Assembly (NCBI GenBank): GCA_938091985.1
Contig: CALKOE010000367.1
Location: forward strand, 1 to 5,866
From: an uncultured Acidimicrobiales bacterium
GTDB taxonomy: Bacteria; Actinomycetota; Acidimicrobiia; Acidimicrobiales; Aldehydirespiratoraceae
Direction of reading: 5' to 3'
DNA length: 5,866 nt
How positions within the stretch are numbered: position 1 is the stretch's first letter; each line of letters opens with the position of its first letter. Positions 1-5,866 of this stretch are shown here, piece by piece. The position numbers were made by a program, and so were the translations under genes. Under the pieces are notes generated by a model that saw only the letters and a program-made list of their open reading frames with translations, had not been told where the DNA came from and made no database searches.

Positions 1-1076
1 GTGGCGTGGACTTGCGGGTGTCGACCGAGTGCACCGACGTCATCGACTCCGGCGACGGCGTGGAGGCCGTGCTTGCCGACGGCACAAGCATCAAGGCTCG
101 CTGGGCCGTTGGCTGCGACGGTGCCTCGAGTCCGACCTGCAAACGGCTCGGCATCACTCCGGTCGACCAGGGATTCGACCAGCACTGGGTCGTGATCGAC
201 ATGGAGTGGCTCGGCGACGAGCGCGAGTTGCGGGGCGGTGCCACCCAGATCTGCGATCCCGAGCGGCCGGGCACGTTCGTGCCGGGCGACAAGTGGCATC
301 GTCGCTGGGAGTTTCAGGCCCTTCCCGGGGAGACCCCCGAGGAACTCACCGCGGAATCCAAGGTCTGGGAGCTCGTTGCGCCCTGGCTGACCCACGACCA
401 GGGCCGCATCATCCGTGCCGTCAGCTATCGATTCCACGCGGTGGTGGCCGAGCGAATGCGCGAGGGCAACGTCTTTCTCGCCGGAGATTCGGCCCATCAG
501 ATGCCGCCGTTCAACGGCCAGGGCCTGAACTCGGGCCTGCGCGACGCGCTCAACCTGGCCTGGAAGATGGGAATGGTCGCACGCGGGTCGGCCGGCGAGC
601 GGCTGCTCGACAGCTACGACGAGGAACGTCGCCCCCACGCCGCCGAGGTGGTCGCCCATGCGGTCGACACCGGCAAGCTGATCGACCAACTGTCCGGCAA
701 GGACGTGGATGCCGACGAGTCCGCCGGCTACGGAGGCCGTGAGTTTCCCGGCGTCGAGGGCGGGCTGTTCTTCGGCGAAGGAGCTTTCGTCGGTCACCCG
801 GCAACCCATGAGCGATCGGCCGGCCAGTCGAGCGACGACCGGTTCGGACCCGGATTCGCAGTGCTCGTCGCCGACTCGTCGCTGCAGGTTCCGGAGCGCT
901 GGGGCACGGTTGATGCGGCGATCGTTTCCGTCGATGCTGCGGAGATCGGGGGTCACGGCGCTTCTATCGTGCGACCCGACCGCCTTGTGTGCGCAGTGGC
1001 CGACGACCAGCCCGGACTCGACGCGGCGACGGCCCACATCTTTGGTTGCCTGGGAATCTCCGACGAAAGCCCCTGA
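1..1076 (+). CDS. MhpA-like FAD-dependent aromatic hydroxylase, 5' partial
   Basis: Probable NAD(P)H- and FAD-dependent monooxygenase of the PHBH/MhpA class, which hydroxylates phenolic rings in the cytoplasm. The frame is open to the left edge (first whole codon at 3), and the N-terminal GxGxxG dinucleotide fold expected in this family is missing, so roughly 150 residues lie outside the window. Counting from the GTG at 6, residues 35-40 (VGCDGA) are the DG motif that contacts both cofactors. Residues 160-187 begin GDSAHQMPPFNGQG and continue to NLAWK; this is the FAD ribityl-binding GD motif, very close to MhpA (3-(3-hydroxyphenyl)propionate hydroxylase). The tail holds a VRPDR motif (322-326) typical of the thioredoxin-like C-terminal domain of these enzymes. 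The real substrate cannot be read from the sequence, and no other catabolic gene is visible. The stop is 20 bases before dapB. The GTG at 6 is an internal codon, not a real start. Confidence 0.88.
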   Translation, partial: GVDLRVSTECTDVIDSGDGVEAVLADGTSIKARWAVGCDGASSPTCKRLGITPVDQGFDQHWVVIDMEWLGDERELRGGATQICDPERPGTFVPGDKWHRRWEFQALPGETPEELTAESKVWELVAPWLTHDQGRIIRAVSYRFHAVVAERMREGNVFLAGDSAHQMPPFNGQGLNSGLRDALNLAWKMGMVARGSAGERLLDSYDEERRPHAAEVVAHAVDTGKLIDQLSGKDVDADESAGYGGREFPGVEGGLFFGEGAFVGHPATHERSAGQSSDDRFGPGFAVLVADSSLQVPERWGTVDAAIVSVDAAEIGGHGASIVRPDRLVCAVADDQPGLDAATAHIFGCLGISDESP

Positions 1077-1084
1077 GCGACACG

Positions 1085-1097
1085 TAGTCTGCGGACA
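1085..1097 (+). promoter_or_regulatory. Putative -10 element and leaderless start of dapB
   Basis: The hexamer TAGTCT at 1085-1090 matches the actinobacterial -10 pattern TAnnnT. Its last T is seven bases before the A of the dapB ATG at 1097, so RNA would begin at or next to the start codon. No clear Shine-Dalgarno sequence precedes that ATG, which agrees with a leaderless message. No convincing -35 is seen 17 bases upstream (GACGAA at 1062-1067). Such a short match can arise by chance. Confidence 0.45.
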
Positions 1098-1825
1098 TGA
1101 CACGCGTCGGAGTCGTAGGAGCCGCGGGCCGTATGGGGCAGGAGGTCTGTCGAGCCGTCGAGGCCGACCCAGACCTCGACCTCGTCGCATCGATCGACCT
1201 CGGTGATGACCTGGCGGCGCTCGTCGATGCGAACTGCGACGTCGTGGTCGACTTCACAGTGATCGACTCGGCGCGATCGACGATTGCGTTCCTGGCCGAG
1301 AACGGCATCCACGCCGTGGTCGGCACCTCCGGGTTCGAAGACGCCGATCACGAGAACTTCCGCCAGGCGTTCACCGAGAGCAACTGCCTGTTGGCGCCCA
1401 ACTTCGCGATCGGGGCGGTGCTGATGACCCGCTTCGCCGAGATCGCCGCGCCGTTCTTCGACACCGCTGAGATCATCGAATACCACCACGACACCAAGAT
1501 CGACTCGCCGTCGGGCACCGCCACCCACACCGCCGAGCGCATGGCGGCAGCGTCGTCCGACTGGGCCCCGGACCCCACGACGCTGGAGGTCTACGAAGGC
1601 GCTCGTGGAGGTGAGGGCCCCTCGGGTATTCGGGTCCACGCCATTCGGATGCGCGGTGTGGTCGCGAACCAGGAAGTTCTGCTCGGAACCACCGGTCAGA
1701 CGCTGGCGATCCGACACGAGACTGTCGACCGCACGTCGTTCATGCCTGGCGTGGTGCTCGCCTGCAAGCGAATCGCCGACTTCCCGGGTGTGACGATCGG
1801 GCTCGACACCTACCTCGGTCTCTGA
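1097..1825 (+). CDS. dapB: 4-hydroxy-tetrahydrodipicolinate reductase DapB
   Basis: DapB reduces 4-hydroxy-tetrahydrodipicolinate to tetrahydrodipicolinate with NAD(P)H, the step after DapA in the diaminopimelate/lysine pathway, in the cytoplasm. The 242-residue product has the usual length and reads as complete. Residues 8-14 (GAAGRMG) are the Rossmann nucleotide loop. GTSG at 76-79 and APNFAIG at 100-106 are the conserved hinge and active-site segments. HHDTK at 130-134 followed by SPSGTA at 137-142 is the DapB signature, with H130 and K134 in the places of the catalytic H159 and K163 of the E. coli enzyme. The usual DAPSGTA is DSPSGTA here, a mild change. The C-terminal RTSFMPGV segment (212-219) is also typical. 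Overall it looks most like the short mycobacterial DapB, which uses NADH and NADPH. The ATG at 1097 is chosen because MTRVGVVGAAG is the normal family N-terminus. The next gene begins 8 bases after the stop. Confidence 0.97.
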   Translation: MTRVGVVGAAGRMGQEVCRAVEADPDLDLVASIDLGDDLAALVDANCDVVVDFTVIDSARSTIAFLAENGIHAVVGTSGFEDADHENFRQAFTESNCLLAPNFAIGAVLMTRFAEIAAPFFDTAEIIEYHHDTKIDSPSGTATHTAERMAAASSDWAPDPTTLEVYEGARGGEGPSGIRVHAIRMRGVVANQEVLLGTTGQTLAIRHETVDRTSFMPGVVLACKRIADFPGVTIGLDTYLGL

Positions 1826-1833
1826 GACTTCGC

Positions 1834-2556
1834 GTGCGCCGGTTCCTGACGCCGAAGTGGATCATCTCGCACGTCTTCGTTCTCGCCATGACCGTGTTCA
1901 TGGTCTTCCTCGGGTTCTGGCAGCTTGCTCGACTCGACGAGCGCAAGGAACTCAACGTCGAGGTGCGCGCCGCGATCGAGGCACCCGCGGTGCCGGTTGA
2001 AGACCTCCTCGACGCTGATCCACGTGATCACACCACCGTGCTTGTGGCTGGTGAATATCTCGATGAGCATTCGTTCTTTGTCGCCAACCGCACCTTCGAG
2101 AGCCAGGCCGGGCTGTGGCTGGCCACGCCGATGCGTCTGGCCGACGGTCGACTGATCATCGTCAGCCGCGGCTGGGTGCCGCGCCTCTGGGCAGCGGGAT
2201 CCGATGAGCGCGAGATCGACACGCCGTCTGGCTCGTTGGAAGTGCTCGGTCGAATCCGAGCGTCGGTCGATGACGGCCGCATCGGTGGCGGATCGACATC
2301 GACGCTGCCCGAGATCAGCCGGCTCGACCTCCTCCAAGTCGAGACGATGCTCGGGCTCGATCTCGAGTCGTCCTGGGTGCAGATGATCGAGCAAGCGCCG
2401 CCACTCGGCGCACTCCCGATACCGGTTCCCGCCCCCGGACTCGACGAGGGTCCGCATCTCTCCTACGCGTTCCAATGGTTCTTCTTCTCGGTCGGAACGG
2501 TCGTGGCCTACGCCCTGATTCTGCGGAAGCGGACGCGCGAGCTGAGCGTCGAGTGA
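1834..2556 (+). CDS. SURF1-family cytochrome c oxidase assembly protein
   Basis: SURF1 proteins help insert heme a into subunit I of aa3-type cytochrome c oxidase in the cytoplasmic membrane. The 240-residue product has the family layout: a short basic N-terminus, a first membrane segment at about 11-28, the motif GFWQLARLDERK at 27-38, a soluble domain of about 170 residues outside the membrane, then PHLSYAFQWF at 207-216 leading into a second membrane segment ending near 230, and a basic cytoplasmic tail. H208 lies in the HxxYAxQW motif, which carries the heme-binding histidine in studied bacterial homologues. The start is a GTG at 1834, 8 bases after dapB; only a weak GAGA (1824-1827) precedes it, so translation probably depends on coupling. 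The stop overlaps the next gene's start by four bases (GTGA). It has no metabolic link to lysine synthesis, so its position reflects operon packing. Confidence 0.92.
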   Translation: MRRFLTPKWIISHVFVLAMTVFMVFLGFWQLARLDERKELNVEVRAAIEAPAVPVEDLLDADPRDHTTVLVAGEYLDEHSFFVANRTFESQAGLWLATPMRLADGRLIIVSRGWVPRLWAAGSDEREIDTPSGSLEVLGRIRASVDDGRIGGGSTSTLPEISRLDLLQVETMLGLDLESSWVQMIEQAPPLGALPIPVPAPGLDEGPHLSYAFQWFFFSVGTVVAYALILRKRTRELSVE

Positions 2557-3134
2557 CCGAGGCGCAGATCCTCCTGCTCCTGGCGGTGCGTCTTCGGAGC
2601 AGGGCGGCGGCCGACGACATCGAGGAGACCTTCATCACGCTCGGCGGCGAGGCTTCGCGATTCGAGTCGCTGCTCGCCGACGCGGAGTCGCTCGACCAGG
2701 TCCGGGTTCGTGGGGAGGAGCTGCGTCGCTCGCTCACCGGCGCGGGCGAGGCAGAACTCGCCGCCCATCTCGGGGCAGAGACCGAGCGCGTCGGGAGGGC
2801 TGATCTCGTCACCGCCTACGAGGCGTTTCTTCCACTCAATCGTGCGTTTCTCGCCGCGCTGTCGACCTCGGCCAGCCCAAGTGAGGTCGCCGTCGCAGAG
2901 GTTGCGTCACTCGTTGTTCGCTTGGGCCCGGTCCTGGCCGCGCTCGAGGAGAAGCTCGACCGATTCGCGGGCTACGCCGCTCGGTTTGCGGCCGCCGTCA
3001 GCCGGGCCGCCACGGATCCCCGATGGGTCGCCGGTGCGAGCATCGACAGCATCCACACGATCTGGTTCGAGTTGCATGAACACCTGCTGGCCACGCTCGG
3101 GCGGGATCGTTCGCAGGAATCGACGCTCCAATAG
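2553..3134 (+). CDS. Unrecognised helical protein coupled to SURF1
   Basis: I do not recognise this 193-residue protein. The open frame extends upstream to 2475 inside SURF1, but the GTG at 2553 is preferred because it forms a four-base GTGA overlap with the SURF1 stop, a usual arrangement for translational coupling. The protein looks mostly alpha-helical and soluble. It has a short hydrophobic start (ILLLLAVRL at 6-14), then charged amphipathic stretches at about 20-100, an Ala/Val-rich segment near 111-135 with a LEEKLDRF continuation that could form a coiled coil, and a distinctive end with W158, H168, W171, H175 and H177 (IHTIWFELHEHLL at 167-179). No signal peptide, convincing membrane segment, cysteine or known catalytic motif is visible. 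Codon use resembles its neighbours (G/C at third positions), so it is probably a true gene. It is followed by a 37-base gap before dapA. A role linked to SURF1 or oxidase assembly is only a guess from position. Confidence 0.82.
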   Translation: MTEAQILLLLAVRLRSRAAADDIEETFITLGGEASRFESLLADAESLDQVRVRGEELRRSLTGAGEAELAAHLGAETERVGRADLVTAYEAFLPLNRAFLAALSTSASPSEVAVAEVASLVVRLGPVLAALEEKLDRFAGYAARFAAAVSRAATDPRWVAGASIDSIHTIWFELHEHLLATLGRDRSQESTLQ

Positions 3135-3156
3135 AGGCGGCATTCGAGGCCGAACG

Positions 3157-3172
3157 TGGCACCATTGCCGTA
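3157..3172 (+). promoter_or_regulatory. Possible extended -10 and leaderless start of dapA
   Basis: TGGCACCAT at 3157-3165 resembles an extended -10 (TGn followed by a hexamer). The hexamer keeps the two most important bases, A at the second and T at the last position, but has C in place of the first T. Its last T is seven bases before the A of the dapA ATG, the same spacing as at dapB, and there is no clear ribosome binding site in the 37-base gap. No -35 is visible. This is a weak call that rests on the shared geometry. Confidence 0.33.
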
Positions 3173-4062
3173 TGGAAGCACGATTCGGGCGGGTCCTCAC
3201 CGCCATGGTGACACCGTTCACGGCCGATGGGTCGCTCGATCTCGACGGCGCACAGGCACTGGCCTCACACCTCACCACCGATGGCGGCAACGATGGTCTT
3301 GTCATCGCGGGCACCACCGGTGAGAGCCCGACTCTGACCCACGACGAGCAGATCAGCCTGATCAGCGCGGTCGTCGAGGCCACCGACACGCCGGTGATCG
3401 CCGGCGCGGGGAGCAACGACACCAAGGCCGCGGTCGAGTTGACGAAGCGAGCAACCGCCGCCGGAGCCCACGGCATTCTCCACGTGGCCGGCTACTACAA
3501 CCGTCCGTCGCAGGCCGGCTTGAGCGAGCACTTCCGGGCGTGCGCGGCAGCCACCGATCTTCCTGTCCTCCTCTACGACATCCCCGGACGGACCGGTCGC
3601 AAGGTCGCCACCGAGACCATGGTCGATCTCTTCACCGACGTGGAGAACATCGTCGGAGTGAAAGATGCGGCGGGTAACCCTGGGGAGACCGCCCGCCTGC
3701 TCTCGATGGCCCCGGAGGGCACCGAGGTCTACAGCGGCGACGATGGTCTCACGCTTGCCCTCCTGGCGATTGGTGGCGTCGGCGTGATCGGCGTGGCGAC
3801 CCACTGGGTCGGCAACGAAACGACCGCGATGATGAACGCGTTCTTCGGCGGCGACGTGCGCAAGGCCGCCGAGATCAACCGGCGCCTGATCCCGTCCTAC
3901 GAGTTCGAGACCGGCGATCTCGCCCCCAATCCGATTCCAACCAAGGCGATGCTCCGCGTGCTCGGCATGCCGGGCGGACCGACAAGGATGCCAATGGGAC
4001 CCGAACCAGACTTCGTCGAGGCTGATGCCAAGACCGTGCTCGCCGATCTCGGTCGAGCCTGA
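3172..4062 (+). CDS. dapA: 4-hydroxy-tetrahydrodipicolinate synthase DapA
   Basis: DapA condenses pyruvate with aspartate semialdehyde, the first committed step toward diaminopimelate and lysine. The 296-residue product has the normal length of this class I aldolase-fold (TIM barrel) family. GTTGES at 47-52 binds pyruvate; Y108/Y109 lie in the YYNRPSQ segment; LYDIPGRTG at 134-142 holds Y135 and R140 (E. coli Y133 and R138); K164 in VGVKDAAGN is the Schiff-base lysine; YSGDD (187-191) and NPIPTK (253-258) are also conserved. Two details differ: the usual TPYYN reads AGYYN (106-110), and positions matching E. coli lysine-inhibition residues H56 and E84 are Q60 and A86, so feedback inhibition by lysine may be weak or absent (inference). 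The ATG at 3172 gives the normal family N-terminus; the same frame is open far upstream, but that part is a shadow of the preceding gene. Ribonuclease J follows immediately. Confidence 0.97.
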   Translation: MEARFGRVLTAMVTPFTADGSLDLDGAQALASHLTTDGGNDGLVIAGTTGESPTLTHDEQISLISAVVEATDTPVIAGAGSNDTKAAVELTKRATAAGAHGILHVAGYYNRPSQAGLSEHFRACAAATDLPVLLYDIPGRTGRKVATETMVDLFTDVENIVGVKDAAGNPGETARLLSMAPEGTEVYSGDDGLTLALLAIGGVGVIGVATHWVGNETTAMMNAFFGGDVRKAAEINRRLIPSYEFETGDLAPNPIPTKAMLRVLGMPGGPTRMPMGPEPDFVEADAKTVLADLGRA

Positions 4063-4063
4063 G

Positions 4064-5725
4064 GTGGCAGCTCCCGTTCGCCTCACCTTCCTCGGCGGCC
4101 TCGGCCAGATCGGGCGCAACTGCGCCGCGATCGAGACCGAAGGTCGCATCGTGGTGCTCGACTGCGGGCAGATGTTCGCCGGCGACGACCTTCCCGGCGT
4201 CGATGCCGTGCTTCCCGACCTGTCGTATCTGATCGACAACGCCGATCGCGTCGAGGCGATCATCGCCACCCACGCCCACGAGGATCACATCGGGGCACTG
4301 CCGTATCTGATGGCCCACCTTTCGGCCCCGATCTACGGCTCGGCATTCACCCTCGGATTGGTGCAGCACAAGCTGAAAGAGGTCCGCCTGCTCGACAAGG
4401 CGCAGCTGCGCGAGGTCAAGGACGGCGATCGCGGGATGGTGGGGCCCTTCGATTGCGAGTTCCTGCCCGTCACCCACTCGATTCCGTCGGGAAACATCAC
4501 TGCGTTCCACACCGACCAGGGCGTCATCCTCCACTCGAGCGACTTCAAGCTCGATCTCACCCCCGTCGACGGGCGCCGCACCGATCTCTCGCGCATCGGC
4601 GCGCTCGCGTGGGACCCGGGTATCCGGCTCCTGCTCGCCGACTCGACCAATGCCGATCAGCCCGGTGCCTCACGTTCCGAGAAGGACGTTGGTGCGGCGT
4701 TGAGTGCCGTGATCCGCGGTGAGGAGGGCCGGCGAGTGATCATCGCTTCCTTCGCCAGCCACATTCACCGCATCCAACAGATCGCCGATGCCGCGGTCGA
4801 GACCGGCCGGGTGCTCGTCACCCTCGGACTCTCGATGCGTCGCAACGTGAAGCTCGCCCGAGATGTGGGAATTCTGCGCATCCCCGACGCCCACATCCGC
4901 GACATCGAAGACATCGATGACCTCCCACCCGAGCGCGTCGTCGTGGTCTGCACCGGATCACAGGGCGAACCCCGTGCCGCCCTCACCCAGATGTCGATCG
5001 GCGAGAGTCGCTGGATGAAGCTCGACGACAACGACACCGTGGTCTTCAGCTCTCACCCGATCCCCGGCAACGAAGCAGCCGTCGCCTCCGTCCGCAACGG
5101 GCTCGCCCGTCTCGGGGCGAAGGTGCTCCACAGCGGCCAGGTCGACGTCCACACCAGTGGTCACGGCAAGCAGCAGGAACTCGCCACCCTCCACTCCGTG
5201 GCGGTCCCCGAATGGTTCGTGCCCGTCCACGGCGAATACGCGCACCTTGTGGCGCATCGTGATCTTGCCCACCGCATGGGAATGCCCGACGATCGCGTCG
5301 TCTTCTGCGAGGACGGCGACCAGATCGAGCTCACCGACGACGGCATCAACCACCTGGGCTCCATCGGCACCGACCGGGTCTATGTCGACGGCATGGTCGG
5401 CGACCTGGGCAACGCAGTGCTCGGCGATCGCCGCGTACTCGGTGACGACGGATTCGTGTCGATCGTCGTCCACGTCGACATCGAGCACGGTGAGATCACC
5501 GCCGGACCCGACGTCGTGTCTCGAGGATGGGTCGAGAAACCCGCACTGCTCGCTCACGAAACCGCCGTGGCCGACGCGGTCGAGCGCGAACTGCGTAAGG
5601 CCTTGAAGGGCGGGGAGTCGGACCCGAACAAGCTCAATCAGATCACGCGTCGCGCCGCTGGTCAGACAGTGAGCGACCGGACCCGACGCCGCCCGATGAT
5701 CGTGCCGATGGTCCGAGAGGGCTGA
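4064..5725 (+). CDS. rnj: Ribonuclease J
   Basis: Metallo-beta-lactamase/beta-CASP ribonuclease with 5'-3' exonuclease and endonuclease activity in RNA maturation and decay, cytoplasmic. With the GTG start the product has 553 residues, the normal length. LGGLGQIGRN at 10-19 is the family N-terminus. HAHEDH at 70-75, H138, D160 and H389 (in PVHGEY) match the zinc ligands of B. subtilis RNase J1 in spacing. The beta-CASP part has ASFASHIHR (228-236), GSQGEP (298-303), SSHPIPGNE (329-337) and the HTSGHG loop (363-368). A C-terminal domain follows from about 430 to the end. The GTG at 4064 is one base after the dapA stop and suits stop-restart coupling. An ATG at 4025 in the same frame would add 13 residues (starting MPRPCSP) and overlap dapA by 38 bases; it cannot be excluded. 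No metal-binding residue is missing, so the enzyme should be active. Confidence 0.96.
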   Translation: MAAPVRLTFLGGLGQIGRNCAAIETEGRIVVLDCGQMFAGDDLPGVDAVLPDLSYLIDNADRVEAIIATHAHEDHIGALPYLMAHLSAPIYGSAFTLGLVQHKLKEVRLLDKAQLREVKDGDRGMVGPFDCEFLPVTHSIPSGNITAFHTDQGVILHSSDFKLDLTPVDGRRTDLSRIGALAWDPGIRLLLADSTNADQPGASRSEKDVGAALSAVIRGEEGRRVIIASFASHIHRIQQIADAAVETGRVLVTLGLSMRRNVKLARDVGILRIPDAHIRDIEDIDDLPPERVVVVCTGSQGEPRAALTQMSIGESRWMKLDDNDTVVFSSHPIPGNEAAVASVRNGLARLGAKVLHSGQVDVHTSGHGKQQELATLHSVAVPEWFVPVHGEYAHLVAHRDLAHRMGMPDDRVVFCEDGDQIELTDDGINHLGSIGTDRVYVDGMVGDLGNAVLGDRRVLGDDGFVSIVVHVDIEHGEITAGPDVVSRGWVEKPALLAHETAVADAVERELRKALKGGESDPNKLNQITRRAAGQTVSDRTRRRPMIVPMVREG

Positions 5726-5753
5726 GCGCGAAAGGCTGCCTCTCGGTGCGTTG

Positions 5754-5771
5754 CGCGCGAGCTCACGCGCG
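5754..5771. repeat. GC hairpin after rnj, possible weak terminator
   Basis: CGCGCG at 5754-5759 can pair with CGCGCG at 5766-5771 around a six-base loop (AGCTCA), 28 bases after the rnj stop. No run of T follows, so it is not a classic intrinsic terminator. High-GC actinobacteria often lack the T-run, but a six-base CG repeat is also common by chance in such DNA. Confidence 0.3.
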
Positions 5772-5773
5772 GA

Positions 5774-5810
5774 CAGCGCGAGGGTGCCCCAAGGCTGACA
5801 CACCCCGCTG
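5774..5810. repeat. Imperfect inverted repeat touching the next promoter
   Basis: CAGCG (5774-5778) pairs with CGCTG (5806-5810), and after a three-base bulge GGGT (5782-5785) pairs with ACCC (5802-5805). The 16-base loop can form a small inner GCC/GGC pairing. The right arm runs into the extended -10 at 5809-5817, so it could be a regulator site or part of a terminator for rnj. In GC-rich DNA a nine-pair imperfect match may be accidental. Confidence 0.25.
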
Positions 5811-5817
5811 GTAGCGT
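5809..5817 (+). promoter_or_regulatory. Putative extended -10 for the downstream gene
   Basis: TGGTAGCGT at 5809-5817 fits an extended -10 (TGn-TAnnnT). RNA would begin near 5824-5825, only a few bases before the GTG at 5828, giving a very short leader or none. A CTGACA at 5795-5800 resembles a -35 but is only 11 bases from the hexamer, too close for a standard promoter. Confidence 0.48.
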
Positions 5818-5827
5818 CGTGGCCATC

Positions 5828-5866
5828 GTGGCCACAAAAGCGAAGTCCAAGAAACGCACGCCGGCG
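5828..5866 (+). CDS. N-terminus of a downstream gene, probably DNA translocase FtsK
   Basis: A GTG at 5828 opens a frame of 13 codons that runs off the right edge. The start is rich in Lys and Arg (MATKAKSKKRTPA), as in the cytoplasmic tail before the first membrane segment of actinobacterial FtsK proteins. Nothing diagnostic of the ATPase is in view. The FtsK guess rests mainly on gene order: rnj is often followed closely by ftsK/spoIIIE, as in B. subtilis rnjB-tepA-spoIIIE. FtsK pumps chromosomal DNA through the division septum. Another in-frame GTG at 5819 would add three residues but lies almost on the -10, so 5828 is preferred. The basic start would also fit other proteins, such as a nucleoid or ribosome-associated one. 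Confidence 0.5.
   Translation, partial: MATKAKSKKRTPA

Noticed and set aside
6..6. GTG at 6 as the true start of the hydroxylase
   Set aside because: The frame is open to the left edge and the product would lack the FAD-binding N-terminal fold, so the gene is cut by the window and not truncated in the genome.
2475..2552. Earlier start for the unknown gene, inside SURF1
   Set aside because: It would overlap SURF1 by 82 bases with an Arg/Gly-rich sequence read out of frame from the second SURF1 membrane segment. The GTGA overlap at 2553 is the simpler arrangement.
2710..3171. Upstream extension of the dapA frame (an added 154 residues)
   Set aside because: The added part is Arg/Ser/Pro-rich, resembles a frame shadow of the gene at 2553-3134 and is absent from DapA proteins. 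The ATG at 3172 gives the normal N-terminus.
3265..4269. Long minus-strand open frame opposite dapA and the start of rnj
   Set aside because: It lies opposite two clear genes, has no recognisable motif and a low-complexity composition. Long antisense frames are expected in GC-rich DNA with strong third-position bias. The same holds for minus-strand frames at 953-1717, 1810-2475, 3875-4534 and 4958-5803.
5795..5817. Standard sigma-70 promoter with CTGACA as the -35
   Set aside because: The spacer to TAGCGT is 11 bases, well short of the usual 16-18, so only the extended -10 is kept.
1..5866. CRISPR array, mobile element, tRNA or other unusual system
   Set aside because: No regularly spaced repeats, transposase or integrase motifs, terminal inverted repeats or tRNA-like cloverleaf were seen; genes occupy nearly all of the window.

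Overview
The window is GC-rich, all its genes lie on the plus strand, and it has many GTG starts, very short gaps and the familiar gene pair dapA-rnj. This fits a high-GC actinobacterium. Protein style (a DapB of about 242 residues of the mycobacterial type, SURF1 with the HxxYAxQW motif) and the start regions suggest Actinomycetota, perhaps Acidimicrobiia. The class is an inference from familiarity and was not tested by a search.

Layout: (1) 1-1076, the C-terminal two thirds of an MhpA-like FAD aromatic hydroxylase cut by the left edge. (2) 1097-1825, dapB, with a -10-like hexamer placed so that transcription would begin at its ATG. (3) 1834-2556, a SURF1-family cytochrome oxidase assembly protein. 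(4) 2553-3134, an unrecognised helical protein of 193 residues whose GTG start overlaps the SURF1 stop. (5) 3172-4062, dapA, again with a -10-like element seven bases before its ATG. (6) 4064-5725, ribonuclease J, starting one base after the dapA stop in the preferred model. (7) 5726-5827, a 102-base gap with two inverted repeats and a likely extended -10. (8) 5828-5866, the first 13 codons of another gene, probably ftsK.

How the genes fit together: DapA makes the dihydrodipicolinate precursor and DapB reduces it, so the two genes supply consecutive steps of lysine and diaminopimelate synthesis, which feeds the cell wall. SURF1 belongs to aerobic respiration and RNase J to RNA maturation and decay. 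The run dapB-surf1-unknown-dapA-rnj is tightly packed and probably largely co-transcribed, with internal start sites at dapB and dapA. The order dapA-rnj-ftsK resembles the Bacillus subtilis dapA-rnjB-tepA-spoIIIE neighbourhood.

The window is mostly housekeeping. I see no CRISPR array, mobile element, tRNA, rRNA or defence system. The items most worth a second look are the unknown gene coupled to SURF1, the apparent leaderless promoters at dapB and dapA, and the altered lysine-sensing residues in DapA.
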